Positions 1-9,116 of a stretch of DNA of 64,000 nt are shown piece by piece. The stretch lies in assembly GCF_016124105.1 (NCBI RefSeq), contig NZ_JADGMQ010000001.1, positions 1 through 64,000 of the forward strand, in the 5' to 3' direction. The translations under genes were made by a program, and so were the position numbers. Positions within the stretch are counted from its first letter, which is position 1; every line of letters begins with the position of its first letter. Source of the stretch: Aquamicrobium zhengzhouense (lineage in GTDB: Bacteria > Pseudomonadota > Alphaproteobacteria > Rhizobiales > Rhizobiaceae). The notes beneath the pieces were generated by a model. The model made no database searches. It was given only the letters and a program-made list of their open reading frames with translations, and was not told where the DNA came from.

Positions 1-242
1 ACTCCACGGTCGGCTCGACCGCCGCTACCGCTCAAAGGCTGAGAATACTATGCCATCTCAGGCCGTGGCACCCCTCCCGCGAAGCGGGTTCGTGCATGGG
101 GGCGGGAGCAGACTAGGCACACTTTGCCTTTACCGCGAAATGGGAACGGCAGCTTACCGCCGAGCGAATCCCAAAACCGGAATATCCGCTTTCGGCCCCT
201 GAATAGCCACTTTGCGCAGCAAGTTTATTGTCCCGAGGTTCG
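1..242. other. Non-coding left edge of integrated element
   Basis: I see no convincing coding region here. Around 74-108 there are nested inverted repeats: CCCGC/GCGGG at 76-88 lies inside a larger CTCCCGC (74-80) / GCGGGAG (102-108) pair, so two alternative hairpins can form. No T-run follows, so this is not a clear terminator for the recombinase that ends at 243. The stretch is downstream of the recombinase and probably belongs to the element continuing to the left of the window. Confidence 0.4.
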
Positions 243-2372
243 TCACACCCTGTCCTTCTTCGGACGGCGCCCGCGTTTGTCACCAAAGCGGTCGCCGCTC
301 TTGCGACCAGCCCACGGGGGCGGCAACTTCTGCTCAACCCAAGGCAGCAGACGGATCGGACGAGGCTCGAGATGGTCGGTGATCGTCGGGTATTTCAGGA
401 GTATATTTTCCAGGAGCGAAAGACCTGCGGGATTGGTGTATCTCGTTGCCGTCTCGGTGTTGCCGAGGCGCCCGGAAAGGTCCTCAATGACGCCCTCCGA
501 TACACCTTCCTGTTTCAGGGTGTCTGCGAAGCCGTGTCGAAGTGCGTGGATGGGGCGCTGCCATAGCTCATCTGACATGCACTTCTTCGCGATTCGGACG
601 AAGTCCTTATAGAAGCGATCGCCAAGGTCCTGTGTCTTCCGGAAGGGCGAGTATAGCTCCGGGAACAGCAGTTCGTGGCCCAATTGCTTGAGGCGGGTGA
701 CGTAGTCGAGGAAGTTCAGGCGCAGTAGCTCTGTCGGGACGGGCAGCATGCGCTCTGACTGGGTGTTTTTGACTGTGCGGTACTTGTTTGGCTTGATGTC
801 GATCGCCCACCGTCCGTCTTTCAGGACGATATCATTTACCATCAGACTCGCGAACTCGTTTCGTCGCGATCCAAGGTAGGTGAACAGCATCGGCAGGAAG
901 TAATTAGCCGAGTGAAACACCAGATCGCCGTGTGCCTCCGGTTTGTCCGCGTTCAACTGTCCTGTGAAGATCGGTAAATCAAAGAGCGGCCGAACCTGGT
1001 CAGGGCCCGGCTTGATCTGTTGGTGGCGAACGTCGCCTCGTTTCGGTTTTCGCGGGCGCAGACTTTTGAGCGTCCAGTCCGCTATCGTGTAGTTGGAAGC
1101 CTGAAGATGCGTCTGAAAGTGGGTCAGATTGCCAAGATGGCGGCGGATGGTTGCGCCCGCCAATCCAAGTTTTGCGGGTCTGCCCTCTGCTTTCTTTTCC
1201 TCCACGATCCTAGCGGATTCCTCGCGCATGGCTTTGGTCGACAGTGCCCGCAGCCGGGCACTTCTGCCCCACGATGGGATCACTTGATTGAAGTGCTGTC
1301 TGAGCGCGGCTACGTGAGTCTGTGTTATCTGACCGGAATGCGTGACGCCGTGCTCCTCAAGGATGCCGCGGAATAGGTTGACAAGGACACGCGCGTCCGC
1401 TGCCGTCTCGGCGGTCCACTCCTTTCCCTTGTTTGCGATCATCTTGTCGACTTCATCGTCAAACCGTGACAGGGGCAGATCAGTTCTCCCTAGAGCTGCC
1501 GCGTCATGAACAGAGGTCGAGACATCGACAATTGGTGTAGCGGGAAGCGTCTGGATCTCAGGCTGCTGCTCCGGGATTGATGACGCCTGTAATGACGCGT
1601 CGGCCGTCCATATAACCTGTGGCTGCGGAGGTGGTGCAACCGCGAGTGCTTCGATGGGCGAGGGCGCTTGTGGGCGCGACAGCTTGTGCAGGCTCGGCTT
1701 TCTTGGATCATCTGCAGAGGCGAGAAAGGCGTCGGCGCGTGCGCGGAAGATTTCCTCTGACGCAGCATCGCGGTTCAGCCCTGTGTCGTCCAGCCCGACC
1801 TGCGCCATCCGCTGAAGAACGTCTCTCAGAAAACGGCCGCGCGATTGTCCGCGCAGGTCAGTGCGCACGCCTTCGCTTTCGGATCGGAATGTCTCGGCGA
1901 TCGCGGGGATGTCGTCCTCGCTCGCCCTGGCCTCGATGAGTGCCTCACGGACCTCTGACCCAGGTTCAAAATTCAGCGTGCCAGTTGGACCGTAGGCTTC
2001 GAGCAGACGATATGCATATCCGACGTGTCGATCTGCATCCCGTTGTTCGGGATCGCGCAGCGACCCAAGCCGTTTGGCGCCGCGATCGAGGTTGTCTATC
2101 TCGGCGCGTACGGCCTCGCTTTCGAGCGCGAATATCTTTGCCAGCTGTTCCCTCGTCGCCATCCTCGCCCCCGGCAACAGTTCGATCTCCACAAGCAGGG
2201 CGTTAAGCCGCCGTGCCACGACGCTGGCGATCTTGCGGTCCGATAACCTAAGGCTCAGTGAAAGGCGGGTGTTCTTTCCAGCTGCCCTAAAACCGACGGG
2301 GATTCGGGCCCGCCAATAAAAGTTCGGACCTCTTCGGATGAGGTTTTCGACCTGGTGTCGACGCAGTCCCAT
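243..2372 (-). CDS. Tyrosine recombinase / phage-type integrase
   Basis: This is a 709-residue site-specific recombinase that would integrate and excise the element at the left edge. The N-terminus (residues ~8-45, RRGPNFYWRARIP) resembles the DUF6538 domain found in many large proteobacterial integrases. The C-terminal catalytic domain shows a likely first Arg in LGSRRNEFASL (~500), the HALRH box matching HxxR (~608), and a nucleophilic Tyr in ATRYTNP (~645). The middle (~230-300) is Pro/Ala-rich and probably a linker. A GGGAG lies just upstream of the ATG. The gene starts 150 bp from the 3' end of a tRNA-Gln gene and reads away from it, the usual layout of a tRNA-integrated island. At 709 residues it is longer than typical phage integrases. 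The attachment specificity is inferred, not shown. Confidence 0.88.
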   Translation of the reverse strand: MGLRRHQVENLIRRGPNFYWRARIPVGFRAAGKNTRLSLSLRLSDRKIASVVARRLNALLVEIELLPGARMATREQLAKIFALESEAVRAEIDNLDRGAKRLGSLRDPEQRDADRHVGYAYRLLEAYGPTGTLNFEPGSEVREALIEARASEDDIPAIAETFRSESEGVRTDLRGQSRGRFLRDVLQRMAQVGLDDTGLNRDAASEEIFRARADAFLASADDPRKPSLHKLSRPQAPSPIEALAVAPPPQPQVIWTADASLQASSIPEQQPEIQTLPATPIVDVSTSVHDAAALGRTDLPLSRFDDEVDKMIANKGKEWTAETAADARVLVNLFRGILEEHGVTHSGQITQTHVAALRQHFNQVIPSWGRSARLRALSTKAMREESARIVEEKKAEGRPAKLGLAGATIRRHLGNLTHFQTHLQASNYTIADWTLKSLRPRKPKRGDVRHQQIKPGPDQVRPLFDLPIFTGQLNADKPEAHGDLVFHSANYFLPMLFTYLGSRRNEFASLMVNDIVLKDGRWAIDIKPNKYRTVKNTQSERMLPVPTELLRLNFLDYVTRLKQLGHELLFPELYSPFRKTQDLGDRFYKDFVRIAKKCMSDELWQRPIHALRHGFADTLKQEGVSEGVIEDLSGRLGNTETATRYTNPAGLSLLENILLKYPTITDHLEPRPIRLLPWVEQKLPPPWAGRKSGDRFGDKRGRRPKKDRV

Positions 2373-2402
2373 TCGCCGTGCTCCCGCTTGGCCCGAGGCG
2401 AA

Positions 2403-2449
2403 TGGGCATCACCTGTGGGCATCAGTTATGGGCACCACTTGTGGGAGAC
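2403..2449. repeat. 13-bp tandem direct repeat between integrase and tRNA-Gln
   Basis: TGGGCATC, TGGGCATC and TGGGCACC begin at 2403, 2416 and 2429, exactly 13 bp apart, and a degenerate TGGGAGAC follows at 2442. The array lies between the recombinase start and the tRNA 3' end. Recombinase or excisionase arm-type sites are often short direct repeats in this position, so I read it as a candidate binding array; the function is inference. Confidence 0.55.
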
Positions 2450-2521
2450 GGATTCGGCGCGGTATGCTGGCCTTTCGAAAGGCTTGCAGATCCAGCGTTT
2501 CAGGCGATTCTGGAGAACAAT

Positions 2522-2595
2522 TGGCTGGGGAACCTGGATTCGAACCAGGACTAACGGAGTCAGAGTCCGCGGGTCTACCGTTAACCTATTCCCCA
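2522..2595 (-). tRNA. tRNA-Gln (anticodon CTG)
   Basis: The 74-nt minus-strand sequence begins TGGGGAA and ends TTCCCCAGCCA, giving a paired 7-bp acceptor stem and an encoded CCA. The anticodon arm reads GCGGA-CTCTGAC-TCCGT, placing CTG in the anticodon position, and the T arm contains GGTTCGAATCC. This decodes CAG. Its 3' end faces the recombinase gene, which makes it the probable chromosomal attachment site; the last ~20 nt would be expected as a direct repeat at the far end of the element, outside the window. Confidence 0.95.
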
Positions 2596-2807
2596 ATTTC
2601 AGGTTCTGTTTGAGGCGTCCTGAAGTCGGTGGCGCCGTTGGGCGGCAGCGATGGGCTCGATATAGACAGCGTCAGAAAATAGTCAACCGCAATTTTGTCG
2701 GCAGGTCGAAAATCCCGAATTTTTGTCGCGCGGCAGGGGATGGGGATGCGCAAATGCGGGTCTTGGTGTTTCGGGTCGTCGCTGATATTCTGGCTGCAAC
2801 GTAAGAT

Positions 2808-4274
2808 ATGAACGCGCCAGCAGCGTCTTTGGTTCGCGCGGCGTTGAAGGAAAATCGAGTGGAAGACCCTGATCGAGGCGCGAAGGCGCCACAGAACGGG
2901 GCGTTTGGCGGCGTTGGCGGGCGGAATCCGTCTGCAGCACCGCCTCGAGGCCGGCAATCATTGCAGGCTGGCGGTGACTCCGCAGATTCGCGAAGTGGCC
3001 GTAACGCTCCGCAAGGCAAGGGACCGAATCGAAAGCGGCGAAAGCGCCGGCGGGGCAGGAAGGTTTTTGCCCGCGAAGGCTCAGATTCAGCGCCTCCGGC
3101 TGCGGAAAAACGACCTGCGGCATCTGTCGGGTCGGCACAGTCAAATGCACGGCCCGTTGCGCCAGCCAAGTCGCGTGCGAACGCGCCTGTGGGGCCCCGG
3201 CAGGAAATGCCGGCCCGGCGGAGTGCGCCTGCCACCGGGAGCGGGGTTTCGTCCGGACCCAGATCGCATCAATTGCCGGTCTATGCAGCGCTTGATCTCG
3301 GCACGAACAATTGCCGCCTCCTTGTGGCTGTTCCAACGAGGCCAGGTCAGTTCCGGGTAATCGACGCCTTTTCGCGTATTGTTCGGCTGGGGGAGGGGCT
3401 GTCGACGTCCGGCCGCCTTGGGAAACCGGCAATGGACCGTGCAGTCGAGGCCTTGAAGGTCTGCGGTGACAAGCTGCGATCGCGACAGGTGCGGCGGGCC
3501 AGATTGATCGCTACCGAGGCGTGTCGCGCAGCGGAAAATGGCAGCGAGTTTCTCGACAGGGTTGAACGGGAGGCAGGCATCTCGCTTGAGATCATCGATC
3601 GGAAGACCGAGGCACGTCTGGCAGTTTCCGGCTGCGGCTCGCTGGTCGATCGAAGCACCGATGGGGTCGTCCTTTTCGATATAGGCGGCGGCTCCTCCGA
3701 GATCGCCCTTATCGACCTGTCCTCGGCAAGAACGCCGCGCCTCGCCAACCACATCGTGTCATGGACGTCGCTGCCGGTCGGCGTGGTCTCGCTGGCGGAA
3801 CGCTTCGGCGGACGCGATGTCACTCCCGATCTTTTTCACGCGATGGTGGACGAAGTCGCGGGCATGCTCGACCGTTTTGAGGGCCGGTTGCGCCTCGCGC
3901 ATGTTACGTCCGACCGCAAGCGCTTTCACCTGCTCGGTACTTCCGGGACGGTGACGACGCTGGCCGGCGTGCATCTTGGGCTTGACCGCTATGACCGTCG
4001 CAGGGTTGACGGGCTGTGGATGGACAATGCGCAGGTCGATGCGATGATCCAGAAGCTGCTGGGATGGAATTTCGAGCAGCGTGTGGCAAATGCGTGTATA
4101 GGCGCGGACCGAGCAGATCTGGTTCTGGCGGGCTGTGCCATTCTCGAAGGTATCCGCCGTCACTGGCCTGCGGAACGACTGCGTGTGGCAGATCGTGGCC
4201 TGCGGGAAGGGATGCTGTCGGAACTGATGGCAGATGACGGCGCATGGCGCCGATGGCGCAAGGGAGCGTCTTGA
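2808..4274 (+). CDS. ppx: Exopolyphosphatase / pppGpp phosphohydrolase, Ppx/GppA family
   Basis: The product (488 residues) belongs to the sugar-kinase/Hsp70/actin fold enzymes that hydrolyse polyphosphate or the terminal phosphate of pppGpp. The two phosphate-binding signatures are visible: [15 protein letters not shown] (~160) and [13 protein letters not shown] (~290). Before the catalytic domain there is an N-terminal extension of about 155 residues rich in Gly, Pro, Ala and Arg with a strongly basic run ([11 protein letters not shown]), predicted to be disordered and possibly RNA- or polyphosphate-contacting. Such basic tails are common in the rhizobial members of the family. The 3' end overlaps or abuts rlmE, a conserved pair in alphaproteobacteria. 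Which substrate is preferred cannot be told from sequence. Confidence 0.9.
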   Translation: MNAPAASLVRAALKENRVEDPDRGAKAPQNGAFGGVGGRNPSAAPPRGRQSLQAGGDSADSRSGRNAPQGKGPNRKRRKRRRGRKVFAREGSDSAPPAAEKRPAASVGSAQSNARPVAPAKSRANAPVGPRQEMPARRSAPATGSGVSSGPRSHQLPVYAALDLGTNNCRLLVAVPTRPGQFRVIDAFSRIVRLGEGLSTSGRLGKPAMDRAVEALKVCGDKLRSRQVRRARLIATEACRAAENGSEFLDRVEREAGISLEIIDRKTEARLAVSGCGSLVDRSTDGVVLFDIGGGSSEIALIDLSSARTPRLANHIVSWTSLPVGVVSLAERFGGRDVTPDLFHAMVDEVAGMLDRFEGRLRLAHVTSDRKRFHLLGTSGTVTTLAGVHLGLDRYDRRRVDGLWMDNAQVDAMIQKLLGWNFEQRVANACIGADRADLVLAGCAILEGIRRHWPAERLRVADRGLREGMLSELMADDGAWRRWRKGAS

Positions 4275-4276
4275 GT

Positions 4277-5017
4277 ATGAAGAAACCCGGTAAAGGTCCG
4301 TCCACTGCAGGCAGTGGTGCGCGCGCGCTAAGGACGCGGGTCAAGAAAAAGAGCGGGTTGAAAGAATCGTCTCGCCGCTGGCTGGAGAGGCACCTGAACG
4401 ACCCTTATGTGCATCGGTCGAAGGCGGAAGGCTGGCGCTCTCGCGCTGCATTCAAGCTCATAGAAATTGATGACAAGCACAAGCTCTTGAAGCCGGGGCA
4501 TCGCGTCGTTGATCTGGGTGCGGCGCCAGGCGGCTGGCTACAGGTGGCGGCCAAGCGGATCAATTCTCCGGATGAAGCGCCTACGGTCGTCGGCATCGAC
4601 TATCTGGAGATCGATACCATCCCAGGTGCCACGATCCTGCAAAAGGATTTTCTGGACGATGACGCGCCGGACATGCTGATCGAGGCATTGGGCGGTGCGC
4701 CGGACGTCGTTCTGTCGGATATGGCCGCGCCGACCACCGGACATCGCCGCACGGACCATATTCGGACGATGCATCTGTGCGAGGTTGCCGCTCATTTTGC
4801 GGTGTCGGTGCTGAAGCCTGGCGGACATTTCCTCGCCAAGACTTTCCAGGGTGGTACGGAAAATGTGCTGCTCGATATGCTCAAGCGAAACTTCCGCACG
4901 GTCCAGCATGTGAAGCCGCCAGCATCGCGCGATGAATCTGTCGAGCTCTACCTTCTGGCAAAGGACTTCAGGGGGCGAGACGTTTCGGCTCCGGATGATG
5001 CGGATGACGCTGCCTGA
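4277..5017 (+). CDS. rlmE: 23S rRNA (uridine-2'-O)-methyltransferase RlmE (FtsJ/RrmJ)
   Basis: RlmE methylates the 2'-OH of U2552 in the A loop of 23S rRNA at a late step of 50S assembly. The SAM-binding motif is [13 protein letters not shown] (~78-90), and the K-D-K-E tetrad is represented by [27 protein letters not shown] and [11 protein letters not shown] prefer the ATG at 4277, preceded by GGGAG at 4262-4266 with good spacing. An in-frame ATG at 4244 would overlap ppx by 31 bp and is less convincing, and a TTG at 4271 is also possible. The Lys/Arg-rich N-terminal ~35 residues form an RNA-binding-type extension typical of alphaproteobacterial members. Confidence 0.93.
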   Translation: MKKPGKGPSTAGSGARALRTRVKKKSGLKESSRRWLERHLNDPYVHRSKAEGWRSRAAFKLIEIDDKHKLLKPGHRVVDLGAAPGGWLQVAAKRINSPDEAPTVVGIDYLEIDTIPGATILQKDFLDDDAPDMLIEALGGAPDVVLSDMAAPTTGHRRTDHIRTMHLCEVAAHFAVSVLKPGGHFLAKTFQGGTENVLLDMLKRNFRTVQHVKPPASRDESVELYLLAKDFRGRDVSAPDDADDAA

Positions 5018-5062
5018 GGGTGCAGCAGGCCGGAAGCTGGAACCGGCTTCGCAACCGATTAT

Positions 5063-6469
5063 TTAGCGGTCAGAGGAAGGCCGGGAGCGTTTCGGCGCGC
5101 CGTGGCCCGAAATGTTCACTCCCGCATCGGGCGGGAGTTTGAACAGCGGAATAAGGGCAAGACACGAGAGACCACCGACGGCGAAGAAGGCGATTGAGAA
5201 GGCCGCATTGCCGATCTCCTCGCCGGTGAAAATGTGATGCGCCTCCAGCATCATGCCCGCGACAGCCACGCCCAAAGCAATCGACACCTGCTGCGAGACA
5301 GACGCGAGCGCTGATGCCTGTGCCGTTTCACGATCATCAATATCGGCAAAGATCAGTGCGTTGCTGGATGTGAAGAACATGGCGCGTGTGAAGCCTATCA
5401 GCACTAGCGTCGCGATGATCAGCCAATAAGGCGTCTCCCGGGAAAAGAGCCCGGCGGATCCGATTAACGCCGACCCGGCCGCGATGGCGATGATGAGGAC
5501 CGCGCGAAAGCCCATCTTGCGCAGCATCCACGTCACAACCACCTTCACTGACATTGCCCCGAGCGCTGTAGCGAAAGTCAAAAGCCCGGATTCGAATGGA
5601 TTGAGGCCGAACCCGATCTGGAACATCAGCGGCAACAAAAATGGCACGGCGCCTATACCGATACGGAAGATGGTGCCCGCCAGAATAGAGATGCGCAGCG
5701 TGGGGTTGCTGAACAGTCGGATGTCCAGGATCGGTATAGGTGCCTGACGGGCATGGCGCACATAGCCAAAGGCGGCTAGCAGTCCGATGATCAGCGTGAT
5801 GAACCCAACGACTGGCGGCAGTGCGGGCATGCTGACAACGGACAGGCCGAAGACGACGCCTGAAGCGGCTACACCCGCGAGTACAAAGCCGGGCCAGTCA
5901 ATCCGCCCGGCATCACCGCCAGGCGTTGCGGGCAGCACCCAGCCCGCCAGAACCACGCCAATCAACCCGATCGGGACATTGATCAGGAAGATCCAGTGCC
6001 AGGAGAAGAAGGTGGTGATGAAGCCACCGACCGGGGACCCAAGAAGTGGGCCGATCAAAGCCGGCATGGTCAGCCAGGCCATTGCCGATACCAATTGCTG
6101 ACGCGGTGTCGAGCGAACGAGTATGAGGCGGCCGACAGGTGTCATCAGGGCACCGCCCATGCCTTGAAGGAAACGAGCGCCAACGAATTGTAGCAGGGTG
6201 GCGGAGACCGCACAGGCGACCGAGCCGATCACGAAGACGAGGATGGCAGCCCTGAAAACCTGCTTGGCACCGTAACGATCAGCCATCCAGCCTGAGATCG
6301 GGATGAAGATGGCCAGCGAAACGAAGTAGCTGGTCAAGGCAAGCTTCAGGGCGATCGGTGTCGTACCGATATCCGCGGCGATCGAAGGAAGAGCGGTGGC
6401 AATGATCGTCGAATCCATTGTTTCCATGAACAATGCCACGGCAAGGACAAGAGGGATCGATCGTTTCAA
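5063..6469 (-). CDS. MFS multidrug exporter, DHA2 (14-TM) family
   Basis: This is a 468-residue membrane protein of the EmrB/QacA type, a proton-coupled exporter in the inner membrane. It carries the DHA2 signature MDSTIIATALPSIA in TM1, the loop-2 motif GWMADRYGAKQVFR and the motif-C-like SPVGGFI region, with about 14 hydrophobic segments and a Pro/Arg-rich cytoplasmic tail. The start is a TTG at 6469, chosen because the family N-terminus (basic residues then LVLAVALFMETMDS) begins there; no strong Shine-Dalgarno is visible. No membrane-fusion partner (EmrA-like) is adjacent, so it probably acts alone or with a remote partner. The substrate is unknown. It is convergent with rlmE. Confidence 0.88.
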   Translation of the reverse strand: MKRSIPLVLAVALFMETMDSTIIATALPSIAADIGTTPIALKLALTSYFVSLAIFIPISGWMADRYGAKQVFRAAILVFVIGSVACAVSATLLQFVGARFLQGMGGALMTPVGRLILVRSTPRQQLVSAMAWLTMPALIGPLLGSPVGGFITTFFSWHWIFLINVPIGLIGVVLAGWVLPATPGGDAGRIDWPGFVLAGVAASGVVFGLSVVSMPALPPVVGFITLIIGLLAAFGYVRHARQAPIPILDIRLFSNPTLRISILAGTIFRIGIGAVPFLLPLMFQIGFGLNPFESGLLTFATALGAMSVKVVVTWMLRKMGFRAVLIIAIAAGSALIGSAGLFSRETPYWLIIATLVLIGFTRAMFFTSSNALIFADIDDRETAQASALASVSQQVSIALGVAVAGMMLEAHHIFTGEEIGNAAFSIAFFAVGGLSCLALIPLFKLPPDAGVNISGHGAPKRSRPSSDR

Positions 6470-6688
6470 TGCGAAATGCCTGGAAATGAAGGACGGGGTG
6501 GGGTGTGCCGACAGGAAGCTTACGATGCGTTAGCACAGGCGAGGCTTGGACTTCAATCGATAAGCTTACCTTATTATTTCGAGCGGCGATCGGAGCGTTA
6601 CGCTACGCCACTTTGATGTGAGGTTGGCGGCGCGGGGTTGCGCTCGCGCCGTCAGGCTGTGAACCTTTCCTCCCCAGGAGGAAATCCG

Positions 6689-7672
6689 ATGACCTTCATC
6701 ACTGACCGCAGATCTGCCCTGAAACTATCCATAGCCGCCGGAGTGGTGGGCTTGGCCACCCCGCAGATCATGGTGCGCGCCGCATATGCGCAAGCGTCAT
6801 CAGGCCCAATCAATAATCCCGGACTTAGCAGCTTCAAGCTCGGTACCTTCAAGCTCCTCACTCTCAATGACGGGTTGGTCGCGTCGGACGCGCCCCACAC
6901 GACGTTCGGCGTTAATCAAGACCCTGCTGACGTTGCAGCGTTGCTAGAGGAGAACTTCCTGCCAGCCGACCGGGCGATGAACTCGTTCACACCAGTCGTT
7001 GTTAACACCGGTGGCGACGTGGTCTTGTTTGACACGGGGCTTGGGGCGCGTGCGAGAGAGAATGGCGGGGGCTTGCTGCGTGAACGGTTGCAGGCTGCTG
7101 GCTACAATCCTGAGGATATAAGTGTTGTGGTGCTGACCCACTTCCATGGTGATCACATCGGCGGGATACTGGAGGAGGGACAGCCTGCGTTTCCCAACGC
7201 ACGATATGTCGTGGGGCGCACGGAATTTGACTTCTGGACCGCCGAAGACCGGCTATCTGGTGCGACCGAAAACAGTGCGCGGGCCGTCCAGGCGTCCATC
7301 GTGCCCCTCGCCGAAAAGATCACCTTCATTGAAGATGGAGGGGAGGTTGTCCCGGGGATCAATGGTCTGCTGGCCGCCGGCCACACGCCGGGGCACATGA
7401 TCTTCAACATTGAGTCAGGAGGCAGCCGGATCGTCCTGACAGCAGATACCGCCAACCACTATGTGGCTTCACTACGGCGCCCAGATTGGCATGTGAGGTT
7501 TGACATGGATAAGGAGGCAGGTGCGGAGACGCGCAAGCGGGTCTTCGACATGGTTGCCACCGACAGGGTGCCCTTCATCGGCTACCACATGCCGTTTCCG
7601 GCGGCGGGCTTCATCGAGAAGCTGGAAGTCGGATACCGCTATGTGCCGGTCAGCTACCAGCTGCTTCTGTAG
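6689..7672 (+). CDS. Tat-exported metallo-beta-lactamase-fold hydrolase
   Basis: The product (327 residues) is a secreted metallo-hydrolase. An AGGAGG at 6676-6681 fixes the ATG at 6689. The N-terminus DRRSALKLSIAAGVVGLA is a twin-arginine-like signal with probable cleavage after AYAQA. The dinuclear metal site is evident in LTHFHGDHIGG (~149-158, HxHxDH), AGHTPGH (third His) and VLTADTAN (bridging Asp), with a late His in IGYHMPFP. The layout resembles the periplasmic methyl parathion hydrolase/lactonase-like branch of the superfamily, but the substrate cannot be assigned. The gene is divergent from the MFS exporter across ~220 bp. A 12-bp stem terminator is built into its 3' end. Confidence 0.85.
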   Translation: MTFITDRRSALKLSIAAGVVGLATPQIMVRAAYAQASSGPINNPGLSSFKLGTFKLLTLNDGLVASDAPHTTFGVNQDPADVAALLEENFLPADRAMNSFTPVVVNTGGDVVLFDTGLGARARENGGGLLRERLQAAGYNPEDISVVVLTHFHGDHIGGILEEGQPAFPNARYVVGRTEFDFWTAEDRLSGATENSARAVQASIVPLAEKITFIEDGGEVVPGINGLLAAGHTPGHMIFNIESGGSRIVLTADTANHYVASLRRPDWHVRFDMDKEAGAETRKRVFDMVATDRVPFIGYHMPFPAAGFIEKLEVGYRYVPVSYQLLL

Positions 7673-7690
7673 CTGACCGGCGAGTTTTCT
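7646..7690 (+). terminator. Rho-independent terminator overlapping a stop codon
   Basis: CCGGTCAGCTAC (7646-7657) pairs perfectly with GTAGCTGACCGG (7669-7680), followed by CGAGTTTTCT. The stem includes the stop codon (7670-7672) of the hydrolase gene, so the last codons double as terminator. The stem is symmetric, but the T-run is only present on the plus strand. Confidence 0.75.
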
Positions 7691-8871
7691 TAGAGAACTG
7701 CGACGATCTTGGCCGCAAGTTCCTCCAGGCGATCACCCGGCAGTCCCGCGACGTTGAAGCGGCTGTCCCCGACGATGTAGACACCATGCTCTTCGCGAAG
7801 GCGCTTCACCTCGTCGCCGGAGAGGCCCAGGCGGGAGAACATGCCACGCTGGTCCGCAATGAAGTCAAAGCGCGCGGAATTCGACTGGCGGCGCAGTGCC
7901 TCCGCAAGACCCTGCCGAAGGCCAAGCATGCGTGAGCGGGTAGCCTCAAGTTCCGCGCGCCAATCGGCGGCGAGTGCCTCATCTTCAAGGATAATGCGGA
8001 CACATGCTGCCGCATGGTCTGGGGGCATAGACCACAACACACGGCCTGCGCCCTGGAGCTGGCCCTGTGCGATGTCTGCCTCGCCGGAATTGCGACCAAG
8101 AAGAAAAGCAACGCCCGCACGGTCGCGGTAGACGGAGAAGTTTTTCGAGCAGCTGGCAGCAGCCATGAGTTCCGGGACTGCATCGGCAAGAATTCGCAGG
8201 CCTGCAGCGTCTTCATCCAGCCCGTCGCCAAAGCCCTGATATGCGATGTCGACGAAGGGGATAAGGCCGCGTTCTGCCAGAACTCCTGCCAGGACGTTCC
8301 ACTGCTCGATGGTGAGATCGGCGCCGGTCGGGTTGTGGCAGCAGCCGTGGAGAACGACGATGTCTCCCGCCGGCAGCGCCTTCAGCGCGTCGATCATGGC
8401 ATCGAAACGCACGCTCGAGGTGGCTGCGTCAAAATATGGATAAGTCGCCGTCTTCAGAGTGGCGCTGCGCAGGATCGGGATATGGTTCGGCCAAGTTGGA
8501 TCCGGCACCCAGACGGTGGCGTCCGAATTGGTGACCTTGATCAGCTCCGCCAGCATGCGGATGGCACCTGAACCACCGGGTGCCTGGACTGCGCGGAGAC
8601 GGGTCTTGTCGACTGAGCCGCCAAACACAAGGTCCGTCATCTGTGCGTTGAAGCGGACGTCGCCAGCCAGGCCCAGATATGCCTTGGTATTCTGTTCCTC
8701 GAAAAGCCGTTTTTCGGCTTCACGCACCGCGCGCATAATAGGGGTATGGCCTTGAGCGTCTTTATAAACGCCGACGCCAAGGTCCAGCTTGTCGCTGCGG
8801 GGATCGTCTCGGTACAGTCCCATGAGCATAAGGATTGCATCGGGAGCTGCGGGCTTGAGGGTGTCGAACAT
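7690..8871 (-). CDS. tyrB: Aromatic-amino-acid / aspartate aminotransferase
   Basis: This 393-residue, fold-type I PLP enzyme belongs to the AspC/TyrB subgroup (class I aminotransferases, gamma/beta-proteobacterial type). It exchanges amino groups between aspartate or aromatic amino acids and 2-oxoglutarate. Diagnostic stretches are LDLGVGVYKDAQG near the N-terminus, HGCCHNPTGADLT (PLP phosphate/pyridine contacts) and SCSKNFSVYRDRAG with the Schiff-base Lys at ~245; an Arg that binds the substrate carboxylate is expected in the SRFNVAGL region. Start ATG 8871 has an AGGAGG upstream. Upstream lies a 245-bp divergent promoter region with two ATTGTATAC motifs. TyrB versus AspC preference is uncertain. 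Confidence 0.85.
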   Translation of the reverse strand: MFDTLKPAAPDAILMLMGLYRDDPRSDKLDLGVGVYKDAQGHTPIMRAVREAEKRLFEEQNTKAYLGLAGDVRFNAQMTDLVFGGSVDKTRLRAVQAPGGSGAIRMLAELIKVTNSDATVWVPDPTWPNHIPILRSATLKTATYPYFDAATSSVRFDAMIDALKALPAGDIVVLHGCCHNPTGADLTIEQWNVLAGVLAERGLIPFVDIAYQGFGDGLDEDAAGLRILADAVPELMAAASCSKNFSVYRDRAGVAFLLGRNSGEADIAQGQLQGAGRVLWSMPPDHAAACVRIILEDEALAADWRAELEATRSRMLGLRQGLAEALRRQSNSARFDFIADQRGMFSRLGLSGDEVKRLREEHGVYIVGDSRFNVAGLPGDRLEELAAKIVAVL

Positions 8872-8967
8872 TGTGGCTGCCTCCTGTTAAGGGGCAGAAA
8901 GCCGAAAATGCCGGGTTTGGCAACCTGTATCGGCCTCGGCGGCAGCCGTGCGTGTCATAGCTGGAAA

Positions 8968-8976
8968 ATTGTATAC
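8968..8976. promoter_or_regulatory. ATTGTATAC motif, copy 1
   Basis: ATTGTATAC lies 97 bp upstream of the aminotransferase start in the divergent promoter region. The GT-ATAC core is of the GT...AC type bound by many GntR/FadR regulators. The same 9-mer recurs at 9096 and 23470, and TTGTATAC on the opposite strand at 35644. The assignment to a regulator is inference. Confidence 0.35.
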
Positions 8977-9095
8977 CGCAACAGCGAGGGAGGGAATGTC
9001 TCCTAGTTGCCGGGCGCGTTTGTCCGTTGTTTTTCTGCGAGTTTCAGAAGTTTTGCGTTTTGTGGCTGTAGTGCCTGTGATACAGAAACTGCACG

Positions 9096-9104
9096 ATTGT
9101 ATAC
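9096..9104. promoter_or_regulatory. ATTGTATAC motif, copy 2
   Basis: This second copy ends 12 bp before the GTG start of the flavoprotein gene and adjoins its GGAGGA ribosome-binding site. A bound protein here would block translation initiation or early elongation of transcription. It is part of the same recurring motif as at 8968 and 23470. Confidence 0.35.
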
Positions 9105-9116
9105 GGAGGAGCGGTC

